Shown here: piece by piece, positions 1 through 10,726 of the stretch
How the letters are laid out: every line of letters begins with the position of its first letter
Numbering within the stretch: position 1 is the first letter of the stretch
NCBI RefSeq assembly: GCF_963678635.1
Contig: NC_087068.1
Location: 10,732,027 to 10,796,026, forward strand
Reading direction: 5' to 3'
Source: Symsagittifera roscoffensis
Taxonomy: Eukaryota > Xenacoelomorpha > Acoela > Convolutidae
DNA: 64,000 bases
Notes under the pieces: generated by a model
Database searches by the model: none
The model's input: the letters and a program-made list of their open reading frames with translations, nothing else
Told to the model about the DNA's origin: nothing
Program-made: the position numbers and the translations under genes

Positions 1-3000
1 TTCTACGAGAGACAAGAACAAAGAGAGGCGGACAGACCTGAGATCAAAGATGGTTTCTCCTTTATGGACAAAGAAACATACGACAGTCTTCCACTCACGA
101 GATGGCTGGACAAATCAGGTAAACCGATTGAAGATCATCCCGAATTGCCAAAAGAGTCTCTTGAAAAGACCATCTTGAAGAAAAGCAGAGGGATTCCGGT
201 AGGAATAATGCTCAAGTCCAAAATCGTGAGGGAAACACTCAAGGCAAAAGGTCACGATCTCACCCAGGTAGAGGAGGGAACGGTCCAAATAGATGAAGAC
301 TTAATGAGGTTGCTTGAGAAACTATCGGATGACAAACCCGCGATCCAAGGGAAAAGTCAGGAGGCACCGGAACTAACCATACTTCGGAGAGAAAAAACAG
401 TGAACAATACTGACGTCTCAAAAGGGATCACCACTGATAGCAAGGAAGTTGTGCGATCACTAGTTGAGAAAATCCCCGAAAAAATTCTGGAGCAAACAAA
501 AGTCAGGGATAAGAAAGTGACATTCAGAGAAGAAATTGAACACCTGGGATTAGATCAAGAGTCCGGGGAGTGGTCCAGATTCATGAAAGAAGACGAAACC
601 GGAGAAGGAAAATTGTCCGGGGAGCGTAAAGAATGGGATGAAGACTCGGACGAGAGCAGTGAGGATCAAGACAGTCTATGCATGATACTGGCGGAAGAGA
701 AGATGAGACAGCACGACAGGGAATTACAGACAGATCCATCTTCAGGAACGTACAATCTGGAAATGCAAGAGGTACGAGGTGGAACAGAGCTCGAGAAAAT
801 AGCAGTTTCAAGAAAGCCTCTTAGGGAACTATCGTGCAACTCAAACGTCAGAACGAATCTGGTACCAGAGGACGACATGAAGATCATGAAAAGGATAATA
901 TGTGTGAAACTGAGCGATGACATCCACAATCCTGGTGAGATGAATGGACAGATCATGGCGTTAAAGGAGCACGTTAAGGCGAGATATAGACTGTCTGACC
1001 TAATAAGGGCCCAGAAGAATGACAAAATGACAAGTAACCTCTCCAAATGGATCCATTCTGGAGTCAAGGAGAAGGGGGAACTTGAGGAAGACAGCTACAA
1101 GATCTTGAGCCAGTTCTACAAAGAAAAGAGAGACTTACTTTACCACACAGCGGAAGGGGTGGTAGCGTGCAAGAGAAGAGATGAGGAAAAGATATTACAC
1201 AAACACAACCTCATCATACTACCACAACTGTACCAAACGGAAGTGCTCTTCAGATCACACGACCAAATGGGCCATCAGGGGATAGATAAAGTACAACAAA
1301 GGATACTTCACAGGTTTGACTGGCCGGGAATGAGAAAAGCTTGCGAGAGATGGGTGAATGCCTGCCTAGCATGCCTTCAAGTAAAAGACCCAAGGAAGAT
1401 GAAGTTTCCCCTCAAGTCTGTCGAGAGTTCGGAATTCAATGAAGTGGTGCAGATAGACCATCAGAAAATCTGCATGACGGAATCGGGTTATAACCAAATA
1501 CTAGTTATAATAGATCACTTCACCAAGTTGGCGGAAGCAGTTCCGTGCCAGACAGCCTCAGCAGAGGAAACATGTGATCACCTGATAACGCATTGGATAT
1601 CGCGGTATGGTTGCCCAATGACTTTCCAGTCAGACAACGGCAAGGCTTTTGTGGGGGACTTAACAAAAGAATTGATGAAGAGGTCACACATTGCTCAAGC
1701 ACACTCGACGACCTATCATCCACAGACCAATGGGTTGGTAGAAAGACAGAACAGGACACTAGTCAACATGCTCAGGGTGTACTGCTCAAGGTACATGACG
1801 GACTGGGACAAATACCTGCCACAGGTAGTAGGAGCCTACAATAGTACCCAGCACTCTACAACGGGTATCAGCCCTTTCATGATGTTGACGGGCAGGGAAA
1901 GGGCAATGCCTCTGACATTCTTCTATCCGGAGTACGAGGGGAAGAGGACGTCGCCTCAAGCATACGTGAAGGAAGCGATCAAAAGACAACAAGAGCTGAA
2001 CGAGCTATGTCGGAGAAACACGGCACAAGCGCAAACGAGGCAACGCAAGAAATATGACGAAAAGATACTGAGAGCAAAGCCATACGAAGTGGGCCAATAC
2101 GTGTGGGTCTTTCAAAACGTCATACCGCCCAAGGGAACAAAGAAACTACTCAAGAAATGGAGAGGACCGTTCATGATTACGGAAGTACATCAACAAGGAA
2201 GGTTCTATCGCTTGAGTACAGGGCGAGCAGCACATTACGAAAATCTGAAACCTCACGTTCCGTCCCCGGAGGATTGGTGCCTGCCGAAAGACATGGAGGG
2301 TCTTGACTACCTGGTGGTGGAACCAGCGTGCGAAGTGAATGAGAAAGGCACCAGAGAGAAAAATGATGGTAATGAGAACTTGAGTTTGGACGACAACGAA
2401 AAGATAGAAGTGGAGTCGGATGCAGGTTCATTTGTAGAAGAAGACTGGAACGACCCAGAGCAAAACGAGGTACCGAAGTGGATGGAACCGGATCGACCAA
2501 CACCACCGGAAACCAGGACGGGCAATCGTAAACGCACAGGCATGAGGTACAATAGGTACGGGGATGACTTCTTGATCGATAAGATACAGCCAGAAAAGTT
2601 AAGCGATGAACTACTAGGCGTAGGCGAACTGGAAGCTGGAGAGGAATGGCAGGTCATTGACGATGGTGGACATTATCCGCAGGATGATTACTCGACGCCA
2701 GAAGTGGAGACGGATCTCGAGCAGGGTGAAATAGAAAGGAGGGAGAATACGAACTTGGGGATTCTAGAGTGGATGCGTGATGTCAAAGACGAGGGTCACG
2801 AAGGACAAAGCATGCAGCAAGTCGATGTATCAGCAGCAAAGTACATGAAGACAGCGGAGCCTCTTTTCGGATGGACAGCAACAGACAGGCCACTGGACAT
2901 CCCTAAAGACAATTCAGACCCGACTACATCGACGGGGACGTCGATAAATATTTTTGTCCGGGGAGTGGGGGTAGGACTTACCCACACCGAAAATTCGATG

Positions 3001-3570
3001 ATAAAGAAGCTCAAGGAAGTGAGGGAAACAAGCGGATTGGAACTGGAGGAAGAAGAACCAGAGCCTACCATAGGAAGGAATTTCAAAACGAAATTCGAAA
3101 TACCCAATGAATACTCAGAGAACATCATGATAACGGATAGCGACTTCATCCTGTCAAACAGGACCAGAGCGATCTGCATCACGGCGGACATGAGTTTCAA
3201 ATCAAGATTGGAGGCTGACTTCAAAAGAGAATACCAGAACGTAGAGTTTCTGTTCAGACAGAGGCCAGGATTGGGAGGCATGGCGGCGCTTCCACCGTCA
3301 GTGGCACAAGTCCCGGGCAAATACCTCTGCTTCCTAGTAACGAGAGTTAACGACAGGAACACAATTGATCCCGAACACGTGATATTGGCTCTGACAAGAC
3401 TACGCGACTTCATGATTGAAAGAGGAATATTGGAGGTCTCGGTGCCGGTGTACGACCCAAACAGGGGCAAACTGAGCTCGAGGGAATTGTACGCCATTCT
3501 TCATGTGGTCTTTGCAGAAACGGAGATAGTGGTGCATCTTCACAAGAAGTACTACTTGAGCATCGCCTGA
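1..3570 (+). CDS. Ty3/gypsy polyprotein, 3' part (integrase plus macro-like C-terminal domain), 5'-truncated by window edge
   Basis: The frame is open from base 1 to the stop at 3568-3570; the first Met is at 64, but the protein surely continues upstream, where protease, RT and RNase H are expected. Counting from Met-64, residues 1-395 are an acidic, Lys/Glu-rich linker. Residues about 399-440 are the HHCC zinc-binding module of integrase (HDQMGH, then CLACLQ). The catalytic triad is complete: D465 (VVQIDH), D524 (QSDNGK) and E560 (LVERQN), with the classic 35-residue D-E gap. A GPF-type C-terminal module follows (KKWRGPF, nt about 2152-2172). A long acidic tail leads to residues about 1015-1160, which resemble a macro domain (separate entry). 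An uninterrupted frame of over 1,180 codons, and base composition visibly richer in G+C than the surroundings, suggest a recent or still functional copy. Integrase assignment is secure; the element's clade is not. Confidence 0.93.
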   Translation, partial: FYERQEQREADRPEIKDGFSFMDKETYDSLPLTRWLDKSGKPIEDHPELPKESLEKTILKKSRGIPVGIMLKSKIVRETLKAKGHDLTQVEEGTVQIDEDLMRLLEKLSDDKPAIQGKSQEAPELTILRREKTVNNTDVSKGITTDSKEVVRSLVEKIPEKILEQTKVRDKKVTFREEIEHLGLDQESGEWSRFMKEDETGEGKLSGERKEWDEDSDESSEDQDSLCMILAEEKMRQHDRELQTDPSSGTYNLEMQEVRGGTELEKIAVSRKPLRELSCNSNVRTNLVPEDDMKIMKRIICVKLSDDIHNPGEMNGQIMALKEHVKARYRLSDLIRAQKNDKMTSNLSKWIHSGVKEKGELEEDSYKILSQFYKEKRDLLYHTAEGVVACKRRDEEKILHKHNLIILPQLYQTEVLFRSHDQMGHQGIDKVQQRILHRFDWPGMRKACERWVNACLACLQVKDPRKMKFPLKSVESSEFNEVVQIDHQKICMTESGYNQILVIIDHFTKLAEAVPCQTASAEETCDHLITHWISRYGCPMTFQSDNGKAFVGDLTKELMKRSHIAQAHSTTYHPQTNGLVERQNRTLVNMLRVYCSRYMTDWDKYLPQVVGAYNSTQHSTTGISPFMMLTGRERAMPLTFFYPEYEGKRTSPQAYVKEAIKRQQELNELCRRNTAQAQTRQRKKYDEKILRAKPYEVGQYVWVFQNVIPPKGTKKLLKKWRGPFMITEVHQQGRFYRLSTGRAAHYENLKPHVPSPEDWCLPKDMEGLDYLVVEPACEVNEKGTREKNDGNENLSLDDNEKIEVESDAGSFVEEDWNDPEQNEVPKWMEPDRPTPPETRTGNRKRTGMRYNRYGDDFLIDKIQPEKLSDELLGVGELEAGEEWQVIDDGGHYPQDDYSTPEVETDLEQGEIERRENTNLGILEWMRDVKDEGHEGQSMQQVDVSAAKYMKTAEPLFGWTATDRPLDIPKDNSDPTTSTGTSINIFVRGVGVGLTHTENSMIKKLKEVRETSGLELEEEEPEPTIGRNFKTKFEIPNEYSENIMITDSDFILSNRTRAICITADMSFKSRLEADFKREYQNVEFLFRQRPGLGGMAALPPSVAQVPGKYLCFLVTRVNDRNTIDPEHVILALTRLRDFMIERGILEVSVPVYDPNRGKLSSRELYAILHVVFAETEIVVHLHKKYYLSIA
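3095..3567 (+). other. Macro-domain-like C-terminal module of the Ty3/gypsy polyprotein
   Basis: The last 150 or so residues can be aligned by eye from end to end with the OARD1/TARG1 macro domain. The matching blocks are an early strand with AICITADMSFKSRLEADF, then GGMAALP, then GKYLCFLVTR (like the YIYYLITK strand), a helix DPEHVILALTRLRDFMIERG, the strand VSVPVYDPNRGKL (where OARD1 has its GCGLD loop), and a final helix-strand VVFAETEIVVHLH. The Gly-rich ADP-ribose loop and the OARD1 catalytic Lys and Asp are not conserved at the aligned positions (Lys to Arg, Asp to Gly). The fold is therefore plausible, but hydrolase activity is doubtful. This is an inference from pattern only. Confidence 0.6.
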
Positions 3571-3749
3571 GTCAGGTACACGGGAGCGTCGAGTCGGGTG
3601 TGAGGGAAGAATCTTGAGCTAGGTATTGGGGTAAGAAACAGGTAAGGGATCTCATGGGTGATTGGCATGACAATTCTCTGACTGAAATAGGACAAAAGAA
3701 ATTTTAAAAATTACCAGCTTAAAAAAAAAAAAAAAAAAAAAATTACCAG

Positions 3750-3790
<41 letters not shown>

Positions 3791-4650
3791 GGGGATCCAG
3801 GGGTGCAGGTGTGTGCAGATTTTGATTGCTGTTTAGCGGTAGTGTGAAAGTTTTATATGGTCGTGAATTTTGCAAGGTAGATAAGCTTAAGTTCGATGCA
3901 AACTTCTGTAAATGACCACTGGCACTGTATCTTGAGCAACACTCGGTTCTCTGGGACTTATTGGCAGATGACAACACACGATGAGGACATCGATCTCGAG
4001 TCCGGGGAGTATGTGCCAGTCGGTCATGTCTGGGGGTTTGACCTTGAGAAATACGCAATTTTGGAGTGAAATTTTAATTTTGCAAAATTCGAATTGAGCA
4101 TGTCATGCTCAGTTTTCTCGAACCAACTGAAAATGAAAAAGTCAGAAATCAGAACACCCGAATTAACAATTGCGGGAAACTACTCAAGAAAAAGGCAGGA
4201 AATTGCTATTCGCAATTTCTCGATACGAAATATCAAGAGAGTAGAGCTGTCTTGTCCTGAAAACAGGAGAATCGAATACGGACTTGAGACAGAACAATTA
4301 TTCGAATGGAAAGGAGTGGACTCTGAATGGAAGAGTGGACAACTCGAGTGTCCAAAGGGTTCATTCAGAGACTTTGATTCTAGAGACAAAACTTACTTCT
4401 GTTATTGAAACTAATTGGTCTTAAAACTTATTTAGTTATATTATTTAATTCTCAAGCTGCTCAGTTATAACTTACTCCTCATACTCAAGTGCGTCGATAT
4501 GTAAGTTCCAATTTAAATTTCTCGAGTGTATTTTATGATAGTTATGTTGAGATAAGGCGAGTTTTAGGTTGATCCATCTGAAATGGATCAAAGTTCCACT
4601 GTCCAATAAAAAGTAACTAAGCGGATTGTTCCGACCCGGTTTTTAACGGC
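3571..4650 (+). other. 3' non-coding region of the Ty3/gypsy element, probably containing its LTR
   Basis: Downstream of the polyprotein stop lies purine-rich DNA (about 3600-3660), a duplicated poly(A) tract (3706-3789), and about 850 bp of unique sequence. The stretch at 3790-4560 keeps the mixed composition of the element before the sequence becomes strongly AT-rich. A 3' LTR is expected here, but the 5' LTR lies outside the window, so its limits cannot be set. A 15-bp perfect palindrome with one central base (GAGCATGTCATGCTC) lies near 4095. The small open frame at 4094-4408 shows no recognisable domain. Confidence 0.4.
3706..3789 (+). repeat. Duplicated poly(A) tract
   Basis: A short phrase, AAAATTACCAGCTT, followed by a long A-run, occurs twice in direct succession. 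The first A-run begins at about 3720 and the second at about 3752. It lies 130-220 bp past the polyprotein stop. It could be slippage within the element, a retroposed tail, or an assembly artefact. Confidence 0.7.
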
Positions 4651-4955
4651 GTTCATGTATTTTGGGTATCCCGAGACCTAAGTATGGGGACGTTTTTATT
4701 TCTAGAGTGGGGGGGTATTTTGGTAGTGGCCTTTAAGCTGTAATGGGTTCCAGTCTCATGTCGCAAGCGAACCGAATTGGCTCCGACCGTTCTTGAGGCG
4801 GAAAAACACAAGAGATAGTGTCCCTGACTCTTGAGCCAATGGTTATAGGGCCTATTTTTCTTAAGCCTCATATGTGACTAAAGTAGGCGACTGTTACATC
4901 AATTAAAACAGTATATATGATCATTTCTCAAATTGAGTGGATTTCAATTCATAAA
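4651..4955. other. Unannotated spacer between Ty3 element and RTE-like LINE
   Basis: No coding potential or repeat was recognised here. Confidence 0.4.
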
Positions 4956-4959
4956 ATTG

Positions 4960-5860
4960 AAGTATGAGTTATCATCATCATCATATCCGATTTTTTATTA
5001 TGGTGCTGTCTCTGTCCCATCAGATGAGGTTTGCAGCACCAGTCATTGTCCAACTGCAGCTCTTCATAGAAGACGGTCTTGTTGGTCAGTGTGGGTAAGG
5101 CAACGTTCCTTGATATCATTTTTCAGACAATCTAGCCAAGTCTTTCTACATCAATCATGTTCAAAGGGCGACTGTCAATAGGCCGCGACAAACCAGTGGT
5201 GCATCTGGGCAAACATATTCTGAATTTGCTACCAGCTGCCCTGATTTTCCGCAGCATTTCTTATGAACCCACAACTTCCATTGAGAGCAAGCAGTGAAGC
5301 TGCTTCCACACCTTTAGGACAGGTAGCACAAGGGTACTTCCCAGAGTCCTTGAGGAGATCAAGGGCGATGCCTGAGATCAGCAACTTTGTCTTTTTCATG
5401 TTGACTCGCTACCTTTACTCTCCAAGCCAGTTTTCCAGATCCTGAGTCTAGCGATGCGTTCATAAAACGTATCTGTGATTATAACTCATTCATCCGCATA
5501 GAGGAGCTCCTAAGGAACGCCTCTAAGTTTATTTAAATTATGTGAGAGGGCCTCTATGACAAGGATGAATAGAAGTGGACTTAGAACATAGCCTTGATGT
5601 ACACCGACACTCACTTTGGTTTTTTCACTGTAATCTAATCCGGGCATTACAGTACATACCCTAGACGACCCACACTGCCCATTCTTCGACACCGAGACTC
5701 CAAAGGGCCCACCACAGTACCTGCCTGGGTACACGGTCAATAGCTTTCTCGAGATCCACGAAAGCTAAATAGAGAGGCCTGTTAGCAAAGCCAACCTGCA
5801 TCTGGTCTATATGCACCATCCTACGAATGATGGGATTGCGCATGATCGAGCGCTCGTTCT
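4960..5860 (-). mobile_element. Decayed RTE-like LINE fragment (RT to C-terminal Cys/His region), 5'-truncated
   Basis: Read on the minus strand, 5843 down to about 5510 encodes reverse transcriptase pieces: YLAFVDLEKAIDRVPRQV (motif A, with Phe of KAFD changed to Ile) and SVGVHQGYVLSPLLFILV (motif B). At 5400-5200 a Cys-rich stretch of the kind seen at the C-terminus of RTE-type proteins is recognisable (SGKYPCATC, then WVHKKC in a shifted frame). Several stops and frame changes break it, so it is dead. The 3' end, at the low-coordinate side, finishes in a short TGA/ATC triplet tail at about 4970-4986, as is common for LINEs with simple-repeat tails. The clade name is a judgement from the RT phrases. 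Confidence 0.75.
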
Positions 5861-6970
5861 ACCAGCTTCATGACTTCTACCTACTAGGTTCTACCAGCAA
5901 TTGATAATTGATTCTCGAAATTCAAAATCCTTGAGTCGACCTCTTTTTTTTCTTTATAATTCGAAAGTAAAAAAAAAACCAAATTTTTCAGCCCAATTGT
6001 TCATTGATACTTTTCCAACTAACTGTTGGCGTTGTTTTTCTCGTGCCATTTTTGTTGCTCTTGGCTGTGAAGCTAAGTTGCTTTTAGCTTCACCTCTGTA
6101 TAAAAGATTGAGCCTATGAACTGGATTTGCAGAAACCAGATAGTAAACTTCATTGCGAAGTTAACTCAGGACGGCGGAGCTTCGAGCCGAATCGCTGAAT
6201 TGGGGACTTTAAATTTGTGTTTTATGGACTTTCCTTATTTTGGAGTCTTTAATTTATGCTTTAGGACGTACAGAAATAACGTACAGAAATTGTTGCCCGG
6301 GGTTGTCTTGTGTATAATTTACGCATTTAAAAATCCGACTGATTTAAATAGCGGATATTTTCCGTACATAGTGCCTTGATACAAAAAATATTCACTGGTT
6401 TTGCTTCATTTCTGAAGAGTAAAAATTAACAGATCAAATTTTATTGATTTATTGTTTTGAACTGCTAAGGTTTAAACTTTGGCTTCAAATCCCGTCTGTC
6501 TGTTGTCTTTTTTGTCAATACCCATTGGTGATATATCGAAAAGAGCTAGAAACATTCAAATCATGAGTTGTTTGTTGTGTAAATTTTTTTAGGAAAGTGC
6601 TCCCTTTATCTTGTCAAAAAGTTTGTCAGATGAATTTTGGTTAAGTCGTGGGTGGATATAGAATTTAAGCGTGGAGGCGCCGTTTTTTTAAAAAAAAAAT
6701 CGGATGCAATAAATCTTTTTTCTTAGGTAGACCAATTGATTTTCTGAGCTATTTTATATAATTTTCGAGACCCGATATTAACCAAAAAAATATGCGCATT
6801 AGGCGATAAACTGCCCGCGACCTCCCTCAAGTCAAGTCGTTTTGGTGTTTCGCGATTTGCGCCTTTAGGCTCAGCCAGATGTGGGTTTCACAAAATAGTA
6901 CCATAGAAGGAGTCCTTTGGGTGGCGAGGTTGTCCAATTCTTGGGCGGGATGTCCAATCTGTTCCTTGAT
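5861..6970. other. Spacer without recognised gene
   Basis: The sequence is AT-rich. Small open frames at 5901-6119 and 6116-6379 have no family resemblance. A stretch at about 6640-6790 resembles part of the dispersed hAT-like MITE family described at 24,626 (shared phrase AATTGATTTTCTGAGCT with 26.79 kb). Confidence 0.35.
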
Positions 6971-7299
6971 TTATTAATATTATTATTATTATGACTTTAC
7001 AACTCAAAGGAATTGATGGGATTTCTCCCGAAAGCTATAAGCGATTAGCAACACAGGATAGACATTCACAGTGCATTGTCCAGGTGCAGCTTCTGTGGAA
7101 ATACTGCCAGACAAAGGAAAGGAGTCTTGGTTTAAGTTCGACTACACTGAAAAAATCGAGTTTTAGGGGAAGGCGGTTCACTAGGCGCTGACATCTTCTC
7201 AAGAACAGACAATTAGTTCTCTTCAATTTAGTGGGCGGAAAATGAAAACGCAGGTAGTTCGAGTTCCTGGTGTTCGTATCGGCAGCAAACTGCACAAAG

Positions 7300-8043
7300 T
7301 TGTTCCAGTTGATAACACTCTTTTTGTTGATAAACTTGAATGTCAGCAAGTCTACTACTTCCATTTAGAGTGACAATGGAAGAAGATTGAGTGAAATTAA
7401 TCGGCTTTAATAAGTATTTCGATCTGGATAACTAAGTATCCAATTGGTTATCCGTCGTTGAACACACTCAACTTTTCTCATTTCAGTGCGATTGGGTGCC
7501 CAGCAAGAAGAACCAAATATTGCGACAGGTAGTTTCATGTTTTTATAAACTGAAAGTTTGACTATCGTTGTCGTACTACAAGGAATGTTTCTCTGAATCA
7601 TGCCAAAGATAAGGTTTGCTTTGTTTGTTCTTGATGAAACGTGATGGTTCCAAGATATGTTGTTCGATATGATAATGCCAAGATCTTTGATTCGGCTCGC
7701 TGGCGCTAATGGAGTTTCCCCTAGCGAGCATTTTAAACATGTTCCTCGAAAAAGTAGATTATGACATTATTCAACGATAGTCAAACTTTCAGTTTATCAA
7801 AAAACATGAAACTACCTGTCGTAATATTTGGTTCTTCTTGCTGGGCACCCAATCGCACTGAAATGAGAAAAGTTGAGTGTGTTCAACGACGGATAACCAA
7901 TTGGATACTTAGTTATCCAGATCGAAATACTTATTAAAGCCGATTAATTTCACTCAATCTTCTTCCATTGTCACTCTAAATGGAAGTAGTAGACTTGCTG
8001 ACATTCAAGTTAATCAACAAAAAGAGTGTTATCAACTGGAACA
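7300..8043. repeat. Inverted repeat, 271/272-bp arms, about 200-bp spacer
   Basis: The left arm 7300-7570 and right arm 7772-8043 are near-identical reverse complements. Both carry the same two in-frame stops of the LINE A C-terminal region (one just after the peptide NTY, one just before MEVV). The right arm is therefore a copy of this already decayed locus rather than an independent insertion. Confidence 0.9.
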
Positions 8044-10726
8044 ATTATTCAACTCTATCATACGATGCACATTACTGCATCAGACTTTCAATATATTCGG
8101 GTGCAGTTAATCATATTTTCCTCCTTATTTACAACCCCCCCGCTTCGTCGCAGTTTCGGATACCTGCCAAAATGCTTACTGATTCAATACGTTATTTTAA
8201 CTCCAAATTGATTAATGGTTCTAGTTCGTACACAATCTTAGGTGACCTAAATCTGCCTGATATCTGTTGGGCATCTTCTGATGGTGGCTGTGATTACTCG
8301 AAACTGTTCCTAGAGGTTATTGAGGATCATAGCTTAATGCCCCTTATATATGAACCCACACATCGCTCAGGCAACACTCTTGATATCATTTTAACTTCGC
8401 ACACAGAATTGTTCACTGCATTTGTAAATGAAGTGCTTTACTCAGACCATTTTCCTTTATTTGCTTTTTTTACCATTCCTGAAGCAGCGCCTACTGTGAG
8501 TGGGAATTTTATGAAATCCTCTCTATCTAAATCATCTTTTTCTCATTCGATCTTCAATACTAACATCAGCCCTTGCTTTACCAAACTCATTGTGGAACAA
8601 AACTCATGTTATTCCATATCCACCACTAATGATTATGTAGATAGCTGGTACGCTCAGATCAATCATGCAATTCTTTCATCATGCGCACAGAAAACTAAAA
8701 GACGCCAGCAACTTCCCTATTATTATTCGTCGCATACAGTTCATTTACTGAATAAGCATCATTCCATATCTAAACGGACAGCCAACACAAATCATTTAGC
8801 TTCGATCCAACAAGACCTTAACAATTCAATCGAATTGGATAAAACTTGTCTCCTTGAATCTTTAAGACCAAATTCTACCCGTGATTGCTTTAAATACCTT
8901 CGATCTTTTACCAGAAGGAAACTACCAAACCAAATGCACTGGATGAATAGAAAAGCATCCACTTCTATTGAAATAGCCATTCTTTTGAACGATTACTTCT
9001 GTTCAGTGTTTCCAGAAAAGCATGAAATTCAAATCTTACAACCCGAAAAACCCACCATTTTTCTATCCGATCTCCATGTCAACCTTAAAAAGGTCGAGAA
9101 AGCTCTCAAATTTGCTAAAACTTCTTGTATTACCAACGACCGCCTCCCAACCTTTATTCTTAACTACTGCAGTGAATTAATATCTCCTCTAGTCGTGCAG
9201 CTCTTTGTCAAGGTTTTGGAAACTAAAACGTGGCCAGAACTTTGGAAATGTGCGTTTATTACGCCAGTTCTTAAATCTAGTAATCCCGAAAATGTTGAAA
9301 ATTATCGCCCGATTAGCATATTGCCTCAATTATCGATTGTTCTGGAGAGAATGATCTTCGATTTCATTTATCCTAAAATTCGGGCTAAAGTTAGACCTGC
9401 TCAACATGGTTTTATGACCAAGCGATCGACTGTTACTCAGCTTCTTGAATACCTAGATCAGATTTATAACGACGTCGAGGCAAAAAGCGAATGTGTTTCT
9501 GTGTACTTCGATTTTCGCAAGGCTTTTGATCAAGTTCCTCATCATATACTTATTTTGAAACTTGGTAATTTAGGCTTTGACGTTAGCTTTCTTGAACTTT
9601 TTGCTTCCTATCTCACAAACCGCACGCAAAATGTCTTAATTAACAATGAAGCATCTCCAAAAGGCCATGTAACAAGTGGTGTTCCGCAAGGAAGTGTACT
9701 CGGCCCTTTGCTATTTATACTCTTCATTAATGACATGCCAGCTGTCTTGAAAACCTCTAAATGTTTTCTGTTTGCTGATGACAGCAAACTCTGTTCAAAA
9801 TATGACTTTTCCTTAGTTCAAATAGACATTGATCTATTTTATCAATTGGACGCTTGAAAACGAAATGACATTTAATTCTGATAAATGCAAAGTTATTTGT
9901 TTTAACTCAACTTCCCCCAAATCTACACTTTGCCTTAATGATTACCCAATTCCGTCAGTTTCATCTATCAAAGATCTCGGAGTAACGATATCTAGTGATT
10001 TAAAGTGGGACATCCACATTAAAACCAAACTGGTTGCAGTTAACAAAGCTTTCCATATCTTGAAACGTTCAATCCCTTATGGAGTATCCATGAGAACCAA
10101 ATTCAAATATTACCAGCTATGTATTGTGAGTATTTTATTATACGGTAGTCAGGTCTGGTTTCCATCTTTAACATATCGCCGCAAACTAGAATTATTTAAC
10201 AGAAAATGTTTGAAATGGGTAACGGGAGTCAACGACTATACAGAACAACTTAGAAAAACGAATTCCTTGCCAATTTCCTTCACTATAGCTTTACATGATA
10301 TGTGTTTTCTTAATCGAGTCCTGACTGATCAATTTGATTTCAACCTTTACAGATACATAAATTTTACCTTTGCAGCCAAAGACCTTCGCAATAGCTCACG
10401 CCCTAAGCTTTCAACAACCCAGAATTGTCGACTCTTCTTTACAGAGCAATTTTTCTTCTATCGCGTCTGTCGGTATGCCAACATGATTTCAGCAAACAAC
10501 ATAGCCGACATTTTCTCATCGCCTGAAATTTTCAAAGCAAAATTGAAAATCTATCTGAAAAATAGAATTGATATGTTCAACTTAAACAACTCTTGTTCAA
10601 TGCTACTTTGTTGCCATTGCATAAATTGCCGTTCGTGATGTCTTGTGTACATAATCATACCGTTTCTTTTGTTTGATGCCTTTATATTTTAAAGGGAATA
10701 AATTCTTTTAGTAGTAGTAGTAGTAG
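7777..10726 (+). mobile_element. LINE B insertion with 5' inverted copy of its target
   Basis: A 2,950-bp insert is bounded by a direct repeat TCAACG at 7771-7776 and 10,727-10,732, taken as the target-site duplication. From about 8044 it is a 5'-truncated, plus-strand, CR1/Jockey-like LINE. From 7777 to 8043 it is instead a reverse-complement copy of the host LINE A at 7300-7565. The 3' end is a (TAG)n tail at 10,710-10,726. The 5' junction shares the 5-bp microhomology CAACG between the target duplication and the inverted segment. Confidence 0.85.
8044..10638 (+). pseudogene. LINE B endonuclease-reverse transcriptase ORF, 5'-truncated, one frame change
   Basis: The first frame (to 9857) begins inside an APE-type endonuclease domain, with LGDLNLP and the catalytic-type phrase SDHFPLF near 8450. 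It then runs through reverse transcriptase: YRPISILPQ, motif A YFDFRKAFDQVPH (about 9507-9545), motif B SGVPQGSVLGPLLF (about 9675-9715) and motif C LFADDSKL (about 9770-9790), with both catalytic Asp intact. Between 9829 and 9857 the reading shifts to another frame, which carries on through the post-RT region (DKCKVICF, IKDLGVTISSDLKW) to the stop at 10,636-10,638. One indel and the missing N-terminal endonuclease part make the copy non-autonomous. Otherwise it is well preserved and therefore young relative to LINE A. Confidence 0.9.

Noticed and set aside
581-3497. Antisense open frames within the Ty3 polyprotein
   Set aside because: They are shadows of the long sense frame and have no recognisable motifs.
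4094-4408. Small open frame downstream of the Ty3 poly(A) tract as a gene
   Set aside because: No domain, no clear start context, and it lies in the expected 3' non-coding or LTR region.
7980-8043. The Met at 7980 as the start of the LINE B protein
   Set aside because: Those 64 bases belong to the inverted copy of LINE A; the real LINE B sequence begins near 8044 inside the endonuclease domain, so this Met is a chance fusion.
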